From an uncultured Granulosicoccus sp. (GTDB taxonomy: Bacteria > Pseudomonadota > Gammaproteobacteria > Granulosicoccales > Granulosicoccaceae): a stretch of DNA of 29,480 nucleotides. Location of the stretch: positions 1 through 29,480 of the forward strand of contig CALDSR010000037.1 of assembly GCA_937924505.1 (NCBI GenBank), read 5' to 3'. The notes under the pieces are model-generated. The model was not told the DNA's origin, searched no databases, and saw nothing but the letters and a program-made list of their open reading frames with translations. Position 1 is the stretch's first letter. The number at the start of each line of letters is the position of its first letter. The position numbers and the translations under genes were made by a program. Below are positions 18,007-25,515 of the stretch, one piece after another.

Positions 18007-19122
18007 TTAGTCCTTGCGCCAAGGCATACGTCTTCCCGCCAACCAAAGCGCTACTGCATCATCACTGCGCACTTCAAGCCAATGTGCGAACGCACCTTCA
18101 CCAATTCTTCCGACACGGTTTTCGCCAAGCCATTGAGCCGGTATGGCACTGACCATCTTGCCGATCGTATGCCAGTCGACACCCCAACTGCGCAGCACGG
18201 AAATTGACCGACGTTGTGTCAGACAACTGCCTGCCAGTGTTCCATCTGGCAACAGAACTTTCTCACCGGTTTTTTTAACCTTCAATGGGCCCAATTGGTA
18301 GTCACCATCAGGCATGGCTGTGGCAGCAGTGGCATCGGTAACACTGTATAAATGAGGAATTGATCGTCGGGCCGCATCAAAACCCGCCTGATCAACATGT
18401 AGACCATCGGTAATGATTTCGGCATATCGCGCATAGGCCAAAGCGGCGGTTGCAGCCCCTCCGTTTCGGTGTGAGACCGGACTCATTGCATTGTAGAGAT
18501 GTGTGACACCACAACCTGCTTCCAATGTGCGCTTGGCGTCGTGCCATGAACACATCGTATGACCCAACTGAGCTTTCACATGATAGCGCTGACACAGGGC
18601 AATCAGATCGCCATGAGGATCAATTTCCGGCGCATACGTGATAATTTTGATTACGCCAGAGTCGAACCACGATTCAAGCTGCTCGAGGTGCAAACTGGCG
18701 GCAAACGGTGGTTGGGCACCCAGCTTGTCCGGGCTGATAAAGGGTCCTTCCAGATGTGCTCCCAGCAATGTCGCCGATTCCGTATCGAACTCACGGATTA
18801 CTTGCGCAACGCTTTTGACAAAGCGAGAGATTTCATCAAAAGGTGCCGTTACCGATGTCGCCAACATCGAACCGGTTCCATGTTGTGCATGAGTGTGCAG
18901 CATGCCGCGAATCGCCGCATCACCGCTCATGCAATCGTGACCACCACCGCCATGAACGTGCAGATCAACCGGTGCTGGCAGGAATAGTGATGCCGACTCT
19001 GGAACCTCAGCGGGTTCAAAAGACCTGACCATGATGTCGTGCTGACACACAGCGTCGACAAAACCCTCGGGTGTCCACCAATGGCCGGTTGTCTCTGTGA
19101 CAGTCTTGCTCACACTAACCAC
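18007..19122 (-). CDS. nagA: N-acetylglucosamine-6-phosphate deacetylase
   Basis: Cytoplasmic amidohydrolase that removes acetate from GlcNAc-6-phosphate to give GlcN-6-phosphate. Family signatures in order: the metal motif PAPVDLHVHGGGGHD, metal-ligand Glu in GAHLEGPFIS, ligand His in AQLGHT, ligand His in VTHLYNAMSP, IITDGLHVD, and the catalytic Asp in VTDATAATAMPDGDY. Length 371 residues, typical. The frame opens with GTG at 19122, directly after the TAG of the upstream regulator; a second in-frame GTG at 19113 has AGGTGG 5 bases ahead and may be the true start. Last gene of the kinase-regulator-nagA operon. The deaminase that would finish the pathway (NagB or a SIS-domain type) is not in the window. 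Confidence 0.95.
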   Translation of the reverse strand: MVSVSKTVTETTGHWWTPEGFVDAVCQHDIMVRSFEPAEVPESASLFLPAPVDLHVHGGGGHDCMSGDAAIRGMLHTHAQHGTGSMLATSVTAPFDEISRFVKSVAQVIREFDTESATLLGAHLEGPFISPDKLGAQPPFAASLHLEQLESWFDSGVIKIITYAPEIDPHGDLIALCQRYHVKAQLGHTMCSWHDAKRTLEAGCGVTHLYNAMSPVSHRNGGAATAALAYARYAEIITDGLHVDQAGFDAARRSIPHLYSVTDATAATAMPDGDYQLGPLKVKKTGEKVLLPDGTLAGSCLTQRRSISVLRSWGVDWHTIGKMVSAIPAQWLGENRVGRIGEGAFAHWLEVRSDDAVALWLAGRRMPWRKD

Positions 19123-19824
19123 CTATCGTGGAATTTCATGCGCGAATGTCCAACGATCAGGGCGAAACCAGCAATGCGAATACTCGACCGGAATGTTGTC
19201 GGCCGAGAACCCAGCCCGGATGACCAACATCAAGGCGGCTCCTTTGGATACATCCAATCGTTTTGCCAGCGATTTGTTTGCCAGTACCGGCGCGTATTGT
19301 TGTTGGACTCGCACGGGTATCGTTCCTTGTTGTTGCATGGCCAGATACAAACTTCCCTCTGGCCACGGCCAATCAGGCGCTTTTGCAGCCAGCAGAGTTG
19401 CATGTTCAAGCAGTAGAGGCTCGCCATCGCCGGTGCGAACACGTTTGACTCGGAGTACCCTGGAACCGCGCGGCACACCGAAATGCATACTCTCCTCGAT
19501 ATTACTCTTGCCGTGTTTACGCGTAATCAGTACCGAGCCAGGTGTCAGTCCACGAGATACGCAGTCTTCAGAAAAACTCGTGATTCGGTTCAAGGGTTGA
19601 TTAAGATTCGGCACCACTTGAACGATGTAGCCAGAGCCTTGTCGAGATTCGAGCAAGGATTCATCGACCAATTCCTTGAGTGCACGTCGTACCGTGACCC
19701 TCGAGACAGAGAACTGCGCCATGAGTTCTCGCTCAGGAGGCAACACTTGTCCCGGTTTGAATTGACCACTGGCAACGCTATTGCGAACATTCTCTGCGAT
19801 CTGCAGGTACATCGGCCCGCTCAT
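19123..19824 (-). CDS. GntR/HutC-family repressor of GlcNAc genes
   Basis: A 233-residue GntR regulator of the HutC branch. The winged helix at the N-terminus (about residues 4-70) has MYLQIAENVRNSVASG, LPPERELMAQFSVSR and VTVRRALKELVDE. The C-terminal UTRA effector domain (about 85-230) starts LNRITSFSEDC and contains VLRVKRVRTGDGEPLL and NIPVEYSHCWFRPDR. UTRA regulators of this type (DasR, NagR/YvoA, NagQ) sense GlcN-6-P or GlcNAc-6-P, and it lies between the sugar kinase and nagA, so control of this locus is inferred. The start at 19824 overlaps the kinase stop (ATGA) and has GGAG 6 bases upstream. A longer frame from 19851 is open but less well supported. Confidence 0.92.
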   Translation of the reverse strand: MSGPMYLQIAENVRNSVASGQFKPGQVLPPERELMAQFSVSRVTVRRALKELVDESLLESRQGSGYIVQVVPNLNQPLNRITSFSEDCVSRGLTPGSVLITRKHGKSNIEESMHFGVPRGSRVLRVKRVRTGDGEPLLLEHATLLAAKAPDWPWPEGSLYLAMQQQGTIPVRVQQQYAPVLANKSLAKRLDVSKGAALMLVIRAGFSADNIPVEYSHCWFRPDRWTFAHEIPR

Positions 19825-20705
19825 ATAACGCTCCGCTGTTGTGACTGACACAAAGCATAAAGCCCACTGAACGCATCCCCTCGAGGTGTCTGTACACGTT
19901 GTCGTGTCGGCGAGTTCAGGCGAGGGTGATAGACATCGGCCAGGCCACCCACAATATAGACAGGCAAGGAGTCAGGTGCCACCTGAATCAAACGCTCACA
20001 TTGTGCGGCACCTTCGTTTAACAATGAATTGGCCAAGGCATCGCCTTGCTCTGCGGCAGATACGATCAGCGGCGCCAACCTCGCCAGCTCTGTCGAACGG
20101 GTTTCGGTTGACCATACCTGAATATCTGACACATTTCGGCCGATGCGGTCTTGCAACAAGTTTATAACCATGGGCACTTCGGCGCCTGCTTGACAAGTAT
20201 CGTGGTGCCAGAGAAAGGCATTGACGAGCTTGAAACCTAACCACGCCCCCGAGCCTTCATCACCTACAGGAAAACCCCAACCTCCAGCCATATCGCAAGC
20301 GCCAGACTCATCAATCCAATGCAACACACTGCCGGTTCCCATGGCGAGACAAGCGCCCGGGTTTCCACCTGTCGCACCCAACAGTTGTGCATGGCCATCA
20401 GTAACCAGGATGGGAGAAAGCTCTTGTGGAACAAGGCTCAGAAATTGTTTTCGCCGATCACTCTGCAATGATCCCGCGAGGCCCATACAAATTTTCGATG
20501 GCATCCAGTTGCTGGCTTCGTCAAGTTGTTCAGCCAGTAAAGAAATGCCACGCCTGATATGCAACCAGGTTTGGTCTACACCTAACGAAAGGCTGGCGGG
20601 CCCATCTTTGGCAGTCACGAGCAAGTTGCCGTCGACATCAAAAGCACCCAGCCGACAACCGCTACCGCCGCCATCCACCACGACTATAAGATTTTCCTTG
20701 CTCAC
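19821..20705 (-). CDS. BadF/BadG-family sugar kinase, probable GlcNAc or glucosamine kinase
   Basis: ATP-dependent kinase of the ASKHA fold, expected to phosphorylate imported GlcNAc (or GlcN) at C6. The phosphate-1 loop is VVVDGGGSGCRLGAF at the N-terminus, followed by ICMGLAGSLQSDRR, VTDGHAQLLGA, LAMGTGSVLHW, GGWGFPVGDEGSGAWLG and the adenosine-motif VYIVGGLA. It ends with TPRGDAFSGLYAL, common in this group. I place the start at the GTG at 20705, giving 294 residues and an opening MSKENLIVVVDGGG that matches relatives. The frame stays open to an ATG at 20780, but that part has no ribosome site and holds repeats and a -10-like TACAAT (20752-20747) that look like control DNA. First gene of the operon with the GntR gene and nagA. 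Confidence 0.88.
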   Translation of the reverse strand: MSKENLIVVVDGGGSGCRLGAFDVDGNLLVTAKDGPASLSLGVDQTWLHIRRGISLLAEQLDEASNWMPSKICMGLAGSLQSDRRKQFLSLVPQELSPILVTDGHAQLLGATGGNPGACLAMGTGSVLHWIDESGACDMAGGWGFPVGDEGSGAWLGFKLVNAFLWHHDTCQAGAEVPMVINLLQDRIGRNVSDIQVWSTETRSTELARLAPLIVSAAEQGDALANSLLNEGAAQCERLIQVAPDSLPVYIVGGLADVYHPRLNSPTRQRVQTPRGDAFSGLYALCQSQQRSVI

Positions 20706-20733
20706 AACCTGGTTCGCATTTGCTTCGGCATTT

Positions 20734-20788
20734 GTATTTAATTGGTATTGTATCTTTTTTGAGAACCCGATAACATCCAAATACCAAT
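20734..20788. promoter_or_regulatory. Operator-like repeats between the divergent GlcNAc operons
   Basis: ATTGGTATT at 20741-20749 recurs inverted as AATACCAAT at 20780-20788. GTATT also occurs at 20734-20738, 11 bases (one turn) before the copy at 20745-20749, and GTATC follows at 20750-20754. The arrangement sits between the kinase and binding-protein genes, exactly where the local GntR regulator would be expected to bind to control both. A -10-like TACAAT toward the kinase lies inside the first cluster. The binding of this regulator to these repeats is inferred from position only. Confidence 0.5.
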
Positions 20789-20816
20789 AACGACATAATA
20801 ACGAGGGGAGAGCACA

Positions 20817-22064
20817 GTGAAGTCATCAATGAAAACCGGGCTAATCATCTTGGGCCTTTGTCTTGGCGGCACCGCAGCTGCGGAAAAAACCGTCATTTCC
20901 ATCGAGAGCTGGCGGGCGGAAGATCAGGCCATTTGGGACAACCTTATCCTGCCGGTATTTGAAGCACAGTACCCGGACATCGACGTAGAGTTCAAGCCAA
21001 CAACAGCAACTGAATACAACGCAGCGTTGAACGCCAGACTCGCTGGCGGTACCGCGGGCGATATCATCACGTGCCGTCCATTTGACAATGCGCTGGCCAT
21101 GTACGAAGCAGGCGGACTAGCCGATATCAGTTCGTTACAGGGCTTGGCAAATTTCTCCGACGTTGCCAAAGCCGCCTGGTCAACCGACGCTGGTGATGCA
21201 ACGTTCTGTGTCCCGATGGCTTCAGTCATACACGCCTTTATGTATAACAAGGATGCGTTCGCCGAACTCAATTTGAGCGTTCCTGAAACAGAAGCCGAGT
21301 TTTATGCCGTGCTCGACAAGATCAATGAAGATGGTAGCTATATACCCATGGCGATGGGCACCAAGGATCAGTGGGAAGCGGCAACGATGGGTTATACCAA
21401 CGTAGGCCCAACGTACTGGGGTGGAGAAGAAGGGCGTTTGGGTCTATTGAGCGGTGAAGCAAAGTTCACTGACGACGTGTTTGTAGAAGGCTTTCGACAA
21501 ATGGCGAAATGGGCCCCGTACCTGGGCAATGGGTATCAAGCCCAAGGTTATACCGATAGCCAGAATCTGTTTACGCTTGGACGCGCAGCCATCTATCCAA
21601 CCGGTTCATGGGAGATCACAGGCTTCCAGGAAAACGCCGATTTCGAATTGGGTGCATTCGCACCACCGAGCAAAGAAGCAGGTGGCAAATGCTACATCAG
21701 TGATCACACGGATATCGGCATCGGTATGAATGCGGCGACTGAAAACAAAGAGGCCGTCATGACGTTTCTGGAATGGGCAGCTTCAGCCGAATTTGCAAGC
21801 TTGTTGACGAATGCGGCTCCGGGCTTCTTCTCATTGGCGCAGCATGACATTACGGTCGAAAATACCCTGGCACAGGAATTTATCGCCATGCGAGGCACCT
21901 GCGAATCAACCATTCGCGTCGCCCACCAGATCCTGTCTCGTGGCGAACCTTCTCTGGGTAATCAGTTGTGGACATTGACAGCGAATGTCATCAACGGTAC
22001 TCAGACGCCCGAAGAGGCCGCCAAAGAAGCGCAGGCCAATCTTGACGGCTGGTACAAACCTTAA
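20817..22064 (+). CDS. ABC transporter sugar-binding protein, probable GlcNAc importer
   Basis: A 415-residue periplasmic binding protein of the SBP_bac_1 (cluster B carbohydrate) family. Signal peptide with cleavage near GTAAA|EKT. The mature part starts VISIESWRAEDQAIWDN and has YPDIDVEFKPTTATEYNAAL, GDIITCRPFDNA, AFMYNKDAF and GRAAIYPTGSWEI, all typical of the family; Trp- and aromatic-rich stretches near residues 180-200 probably stack on the sugar. The GTG start at 20817 is supported by GAGGGGAG 6 bases upstream; an ATG at codon 5 is too far away. First gene of the importer operon, divergent from the GlcNAc kinase operon, which is the main reason for naming the sugar. The sugar could also be a GlcNAc oligomer. 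Confidence 0.93.
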   Translation: MKSSMKTGLIILGLCLGGTAAAEKTVISIESWRAEDQAIWDNLILPVFEAQYPDIDVEFKPTTATEYNAALNARLAGGTAGDIITCRPFDNALAMYEAGGLADISSLQGLANFSDVAKAAWSTDAGDATFCVPMASVIHAFMYNKDAFAELNLSVPETEAEFYAVLDKINEDGSYIPMAMGTKDQWEAATMGYTNVGPTYWGGEEGRLGLLSGEAKFTDDVFVEGFRQMAKWAPYLGNGYQAQGYTDSQNLFTLGRAAIYPTGSWEITGFQENADFELGAFAPPSKEAGGKCYISDHTDIGIGMNAATENKEAVMTFLEWAASAEFASLLTNAAPGFFSLAQHDITVENTLAQEFIAMRGTCESTIRVAHQILSRGEPSLGNQLWTLTANVINGTQTPEEAAKEAQANLDGWYKP

Positions 22065-22084
22065 GTTATTCACCTGCTCGGATA

Positions 22085-22124
22085 TGCACGGCTCGACTAC
22101 TATTTTTTCTCGTCGAGTCGTGCA
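22085..22124 (+). other. Stable intercistronic hairpin between binding protein and permease genes
   Basis: TGCACGGCTCGAC (22085-22097) pairs with GTCGAGTCGTGCA (22112-22124), a 13-bp stem with one G-T pair around a 14-base loop. It starts 20 bases past the binding-protein stop. No T-run follows, so transcription should continue. In maltose and similar operons hairpins at this place protect the upstream mRNA and let the binding protein be made in excess of the membrane parts; the same role is inferred. Confidence 0.7.
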
Positions 22125-22159
22125 GGCTTTGCTGATAAGCGTAAAGAGCAGTAATTCAC

Positions 22160-23113
22160 GTGGCTAACACAAAAAACCACCACACTCCGCAACGGCCACA
22201 TCGTACCCCCACACGCTGGTATATCCTGGTCTTCCTGGCCCCGGCAACACTGATCTATACGATCTTTGCCATCTACCCGATCTTCGAGTCATTGCGTCTG
22301 TCTCTTTATCAAGCAGGTGATAATGACGGATTGTTCGTCGGCCTTGCCAATTACGCACGCCTGGTCGGCGAGCCTTATTGGGCTGAACAATTCTGGAATG
22401 CGTTCAAGAACAATGTGTTGCTTTTTCTCTTGCACATGTTGATTCAGAACCCGATCGCTTTGGCGCTGGCTGCATTGCTCAGCGTCCCGACATTAAAAGG
22501 CGCGGCGACCTACCGAACCATTCTCTTTTTACCGACATTGCTGTCAGTGGTTGTTGTCGGCTTTATCTGGCAACTTATTCTCTCACCGCTGTGGGGCGTC
22601 ACTCCCGCATTCATGAACTGGCTTGGCGTCGGTAGTTTCTTCAAGCCCTGGCTCGGACTCGAAAGCTCAGCATTGATCACCGTGACATTGATTTCAATCT
22701 GGCAGTATGTGGGAATACCGCTGATGCTGTTTTATGCAGCGCTTCTCAATGTTCCTGAAGAGACGATAGAAGCCGCTCGTATTGATGGTTTAAACGGTTG
22801 GTGGATCTTCTGGAAAGTAAAATTGCCTTTGATTCTTCCGACCTTGGGGCTGGTGGGAATCTTGACTTACATTGGCAATTTCACCGCGAGCTTCGATCTG
22901 ATCTACTCGATTCAAGGGGGCCTGGCGGGCCCTGATTTTTCTACCGATGTCATGGGTACTTTCCTGTTCCGCACGTTCTTCGGATTTCAGGCACAGTTGG
23001 GCGATGTCTACATGGGCGCAACTGTCGCCTCAGCCTTGTTCTTTATTATCTTGATCGGAGTCGGGCTTTATCTGTTTGGTGTCCAACGCCGCTTGCAGAG
23101 GTATGAAAGCTGA
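22160..23113 (+). CDS. ABC transporter permease, MalF/UgpA type
   Basis: Inner-membrane permease of 317 residues with six predicted membrane segments, the first at about residues 21-43 (YILVFLAPATLIYTIF). The EAA loop that docks the ATPase is EETIEAARIDGLNGWWIFWK at about residue 205. Preceded by a short positively charged N-terminus, as usual for the first permease of carbohydrate importers. The frame starts with GTG at 22160, with AAGAG about 11 bases upstream. It overlaps the next permease by one base (TGATG), so the two subunits are probably made in equal amounts. Forms the channel heterodimer with the next gene product. Confidence 0.93.
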   Translation: MANTKNHHTPQRPHRTPTRWYILVFLAPATLIYTIFAIYPIFESLRLSLYQAGDNDGLFVGLANYARLVGEPYWAEQFWNAFKNNVLLFLLHMLIQNPIALALAALLSVPTLKGAATYRTILFLPTLLSVVVVGFIWQLILSPLWGVTPAFMNWLGVGSFFKPWLGLESSALITVTLISIWQYVGIPLMLFYAALLNVPEETIEAARIDGLNGWWIFWKVKLPLILPTLGLVGILTYIGNFTASFDLIYSIQGGLAGPDFSTDVMGTFLFRTFFGFQAQLGDVYMGATVASALFFIILIGVGLYLFGVQRRLQRYES

Positions 23114-23949
23114 TGATACTGCGGGAACGTGTATCGAGCGTAGGCATTCACGCGGTACTGATCGCCTATTCGCTGTTAGCGCTTTTTCCGCTGGCGCTGA
23201 TTATTATCAATAGTTGGAAGACAAGGAAAGCGATCTTCAAAGAACCCACCGCATTGCCACTTGGCGACTCCTTCTCGGCTGATGGCTATACAAGTGTTTT
23301 GACCAATAGTAATTTCCCACTTTATTTTGGTAACAGTTTGATAGTTACTATTGTCTCGCTTGGGCTGATACTACTTCTGGGCGCAATGGCGGCGCATGCG
23401 CTTTCAGAATATCGATTTCCGGGCGACTCGTTCATTGGTATCTATCTGATTGTCGGCATCATGGTACCGATCCGCCTCGGGACCGTGGCGCTGTTGGAAT
23501 TGATTGTCAACCTAGGCCTGACAAACACACTCACCGCTTTGATTCTTGTCTATACCGCTCAGGGATTACCGATTGCAATATTTATCTTTACCGAATTTCT
23601 CCGCTCGGTATCTCGTGAGATAAAAGACAGTGCCCGAATCGACGGATTGTCCGAATATCGGATCTTTTTAGAAGTAGTCGTCCCGTTGGTCAGACCGGTA
23701 ATCGCAACAGTGGCCGTCTTTTCCATGATCCCTATCTGGAACGATCTCTGGTTTCCCTTGATTCTTTCACCCGGCGAGGATACACGCACTGTCACATTAG
23801 GCGTCCAACAGTTTATCGGGCAGTACACGGTCAACTGGGGTGCAGTGCTGGCTTCCTTGTCGGTTGCCATATTGCCAGTGCTTTTCATGTATATCATTTT
23901 CTCAAAGCAACTCATCCGCGGCATCACAGCCGGTGCAGTCAAAGGGTAA
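23113..23949 (+). CDS. ABC transporter permease, MalG/UgpE type
   Basis: Second membrane subunit, 278 residues, six predicted membrane segments starting at about residues 12-33. The EAA loop reads SREIKDSARIDGLSEYRIFL near residue 170, followed by VVPLVRPVIATVAVF. Other family marks are INSWKTRKAIF after the first segment and LGAMAAHALSEYRFPG. The C-terminus ends FSKQLIRGITAGAVKG, the standard ending of MalG-type permeases. ATG shares its first base with the stop of the preceding permease. The ATPase gene follows after 3 bases. Confidence 0.93.
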   Translation: MILRERVSSVGIHAVLIAYSLLALFPLALIIINSWKTRKAIFKEPTALPLGDSFSADGYTSVLTNSNFPLYFGNSLIVTIVSLGLILLLGAMAAHALSEYRFPGDSFIGIYLIVGIMVPIRLGTVALLELIVNLGLTNTLTALILVYTAQGLPIAIFIFTEFLRSVSREIKDSARIDGLSEYRIFLEVVVPLVRPVIATVAVFSMIPIWNDLWFPLILSPGEDTRTVTLGVQQFIGQYTVNWGAVLASLSVAILPVLFMYIIFSKQLIRGITAGAVKG

Positions 23950-23952
23950 TCC

Positions 23953-24999
23953 ATGGCAACCTTGACACTTAAGGGCATCAAGAAATCATTTGGAAAAGTC
24001 GACGTCATCCGCGACATGAGCCTTGATGTGAAAGATGGGGAGTTGATTGTCTTTGTCGGCCCCAGTGGTTGTGGAAAATCCACCATGCTACGAATGATCG
24101 CAGGACTGGAATCCGCGACAGAAGGCGAGATCTCAATTGGTGGGCGCCGCGTGGATCATTTGCCGCCGACTGATCGTGGAATCGCCATGGTGTTCCAGTC
24201 TTATGCTTTGTATCCGCATAAAGATGTAAGAGGCAATTTGGGATTTGCACTCAAACATGCTGGCGTTAACAAGGCCGAAATTGACAGGCGAGTCAATGCT
24301 GCCTCTGACATATTAGGCCTGTCTGAAATGATGGAACGCAAGCCGAGAGAGCTCTCGGGGGGCCAGCGGCAACGTGTCGCGATCGGTCGAGCTATTGTCC
24401 GCGAACCGGATGTTTTCCTGTTTGACGAACCCTTGTCGAATCTCGATGCCGCGCTGCGCGTTCACATGCGGGTGGAAATACTCAAACTTCATCAGCGTCT
24501 CGGCAATACCATGGTCTACGTTACACACGATCAGGTTGAAGCAATGACACTGGCGGATCGTATTGTCGTGTTTCGTGATGGTCGCGTAGAGCAGGTTGGT
24601 ACGCCGCTCGAACTTTACAGAAATCCGACCAATACTTTCGTGGCTGGCTTTATCGGTTCACCTGCCATGAATTTTCTCGAAGCCAACGCTCGGGAAAACA
24701 GTATACAGTTGGGTCAATCCGAAATCTGTAAATCTGCAGCCAGCGATGGTCGCGTAAAACTGGGCATGCGCCCGGAGCATTTGATCATCCAGGCAGACGG
24801 ACCGCTCGAGGGAACCGTCAGCGTATTCGAACACCTTGGGGGAGAATCGTTTGTTCACCTGACGTTGCCGGATCAACAGACTCTGGTCGCAAAACTCGAT
24901 GGTGAACACAGTTTCGCACCCGGTGATAGCTGTCGCCTGGGGATCCGAGCAGATCATTGTCATGTGTTCGACCAGGCAGACAATCGGGTTGCCGCTTGA
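23953..24999 (+). CDS. ABC transporter ATPase, UgpC/MalK/MsmX type
   Basis: Cytoplasmic ATPase that powers the importer, 348 residues. Walker A is GPSGCGKST (residues 36-44), the Q-loop is MVFQSYALYPH, the signature is ELSGGQRQRVAIGRAIV, Walker B is VFLFDEPLSNLDA and the switch histidine is in YVTHDQVEAMTLAD. A C-terminal TOBE/OB-fold domain (about residues 235-340) has VKLGMRPEHL, as in MalK and UgpC, where it serves regulation. The spacer of 3 bases after the second permease indicates one operon. ATPases of this group may serve several importers, so it need not be specific to GlcNAc. Confidence 0.96.
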   Translation: MATLTLKGIKKSFGKVDVIRDMSLDVKDGELIVFVGPSGCGKSTMLRMIAGLESATEGEISIGGRRVDHLPPTDRGIAMVFQSYALYPHKDVRGNLGFALKHAGVNKAEIDRRVNAASDILGLSEMMERKPRELSGGQRQRVAIGRAIVREPDVFLFDEPLSNLDAALRVHMRVEILKLHQRLGNTMVYVTHDQVEAMTLADRIVVFRDGRVEQVGTPLELYRNPTNTFVAGFIGSPAMNFLEANARENSIQLGQSEICKSAASDGRVKLGMRPEHLIIQADGPLEGTVSVFEHLGGESFVHLTLPDQQTLVAKLDGEHSFAPGDSCRLGIRADHCHVFDQADNRVAA

Positions 25000-25515
25000 T
25001 TCTTCCAGGGAGCCACGAGGTCATGATCCGCCCGAACACTGGACTTGCTGCCGAATTAGACAATTGGAGAGCGCGTCAGAGGCATGTCAGGATAGTTCGA
25101 CAATAATTATCTGAATTAACGACATTTTCGCGAGATTTATATCTGAGCACCGTCGCCACCGACAGAACCCAAAAAATCACATAAAACCGGATCGATAACA
25201 GAACTACACTAAGGCGCAAACGTCATAAAGTCAATCGATGATGAAATCAGGTCGTGTTTGCCAGCATACACTGTATGCGAACGCCCACTGAATTCATCGC
25301 TAGCTAGTCCGGATTGTGTTTTGTGGGCCAAGAGGCTATGTCTACGTTCAGTGATTTCTACCATCTTGGCGCGATCGCGTATATATTTGATCAACAATAG
25401 TGATAAAACTCACGGAGTTTCATTTACACGGGGTTTCATTTAACTGACTTGCAGACGGGCGGGAAACCATCAGCGTTGACTGCTTGAAGATCTTACTACC
25501 AACATTGGCTCATTC
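25000..25515. other. Non-coding region between importer operon and adenylate cyclase
   Basis: About 500 bases, A+T-richer than the flanks, holding at most the 27-codon frame described separately. It contains a perfect 15-bp odd palindrome, GCATACACTGTATGC at 25264-25278, that could be an operator. GCCCAC (25283-25288) can pair with GTGGGC (25323-25328) across 34 bases. GTTTCATTTA is repeated at 25417-25426 and 25433-25442. No strong terminator follows the ATPase gene and no clear sigma-70 promoter is seen before the cyclase. Confidence 0.5.
25023..25106 (+). CDS. Possible 27-codon ORF after the ATPase gene
   Basis: ATG at 25023 opens a 27-codon frame (MIRPNTGLAAELDNWRARQR, then HVRIVRQ). It starts 23 bases past the ATPase stop and has AGGGAG at 25007-25012, a good ribosome site about 10 bases upstream. 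It has no recognised relatives and no membrane segment. It may be the surviving 5' end of a former last gene of the importer operon (where a deaminase is sometimes found), a real small basic protein, or chance. Confidence 0.2.
   Translation: MIRPNTGLAAELDNWRARQRHVRIVRQ

Noticed and set aside
19825..19851. Upstream ATG adding nine residues to the GntR regulator
   Set aside because: It would overlap the kinase by 31 bases; the ATG at 19824 has a GGAG 6 bases upstream and a standard ATGA overlap.
25417..25442. GTTTCATTTA direct repeat, 16 bases apart
   Set aside because: Two short A+T-rich copies in an A+T-rich spacer can arise by chance, and no regulator or promoter relation is visible.
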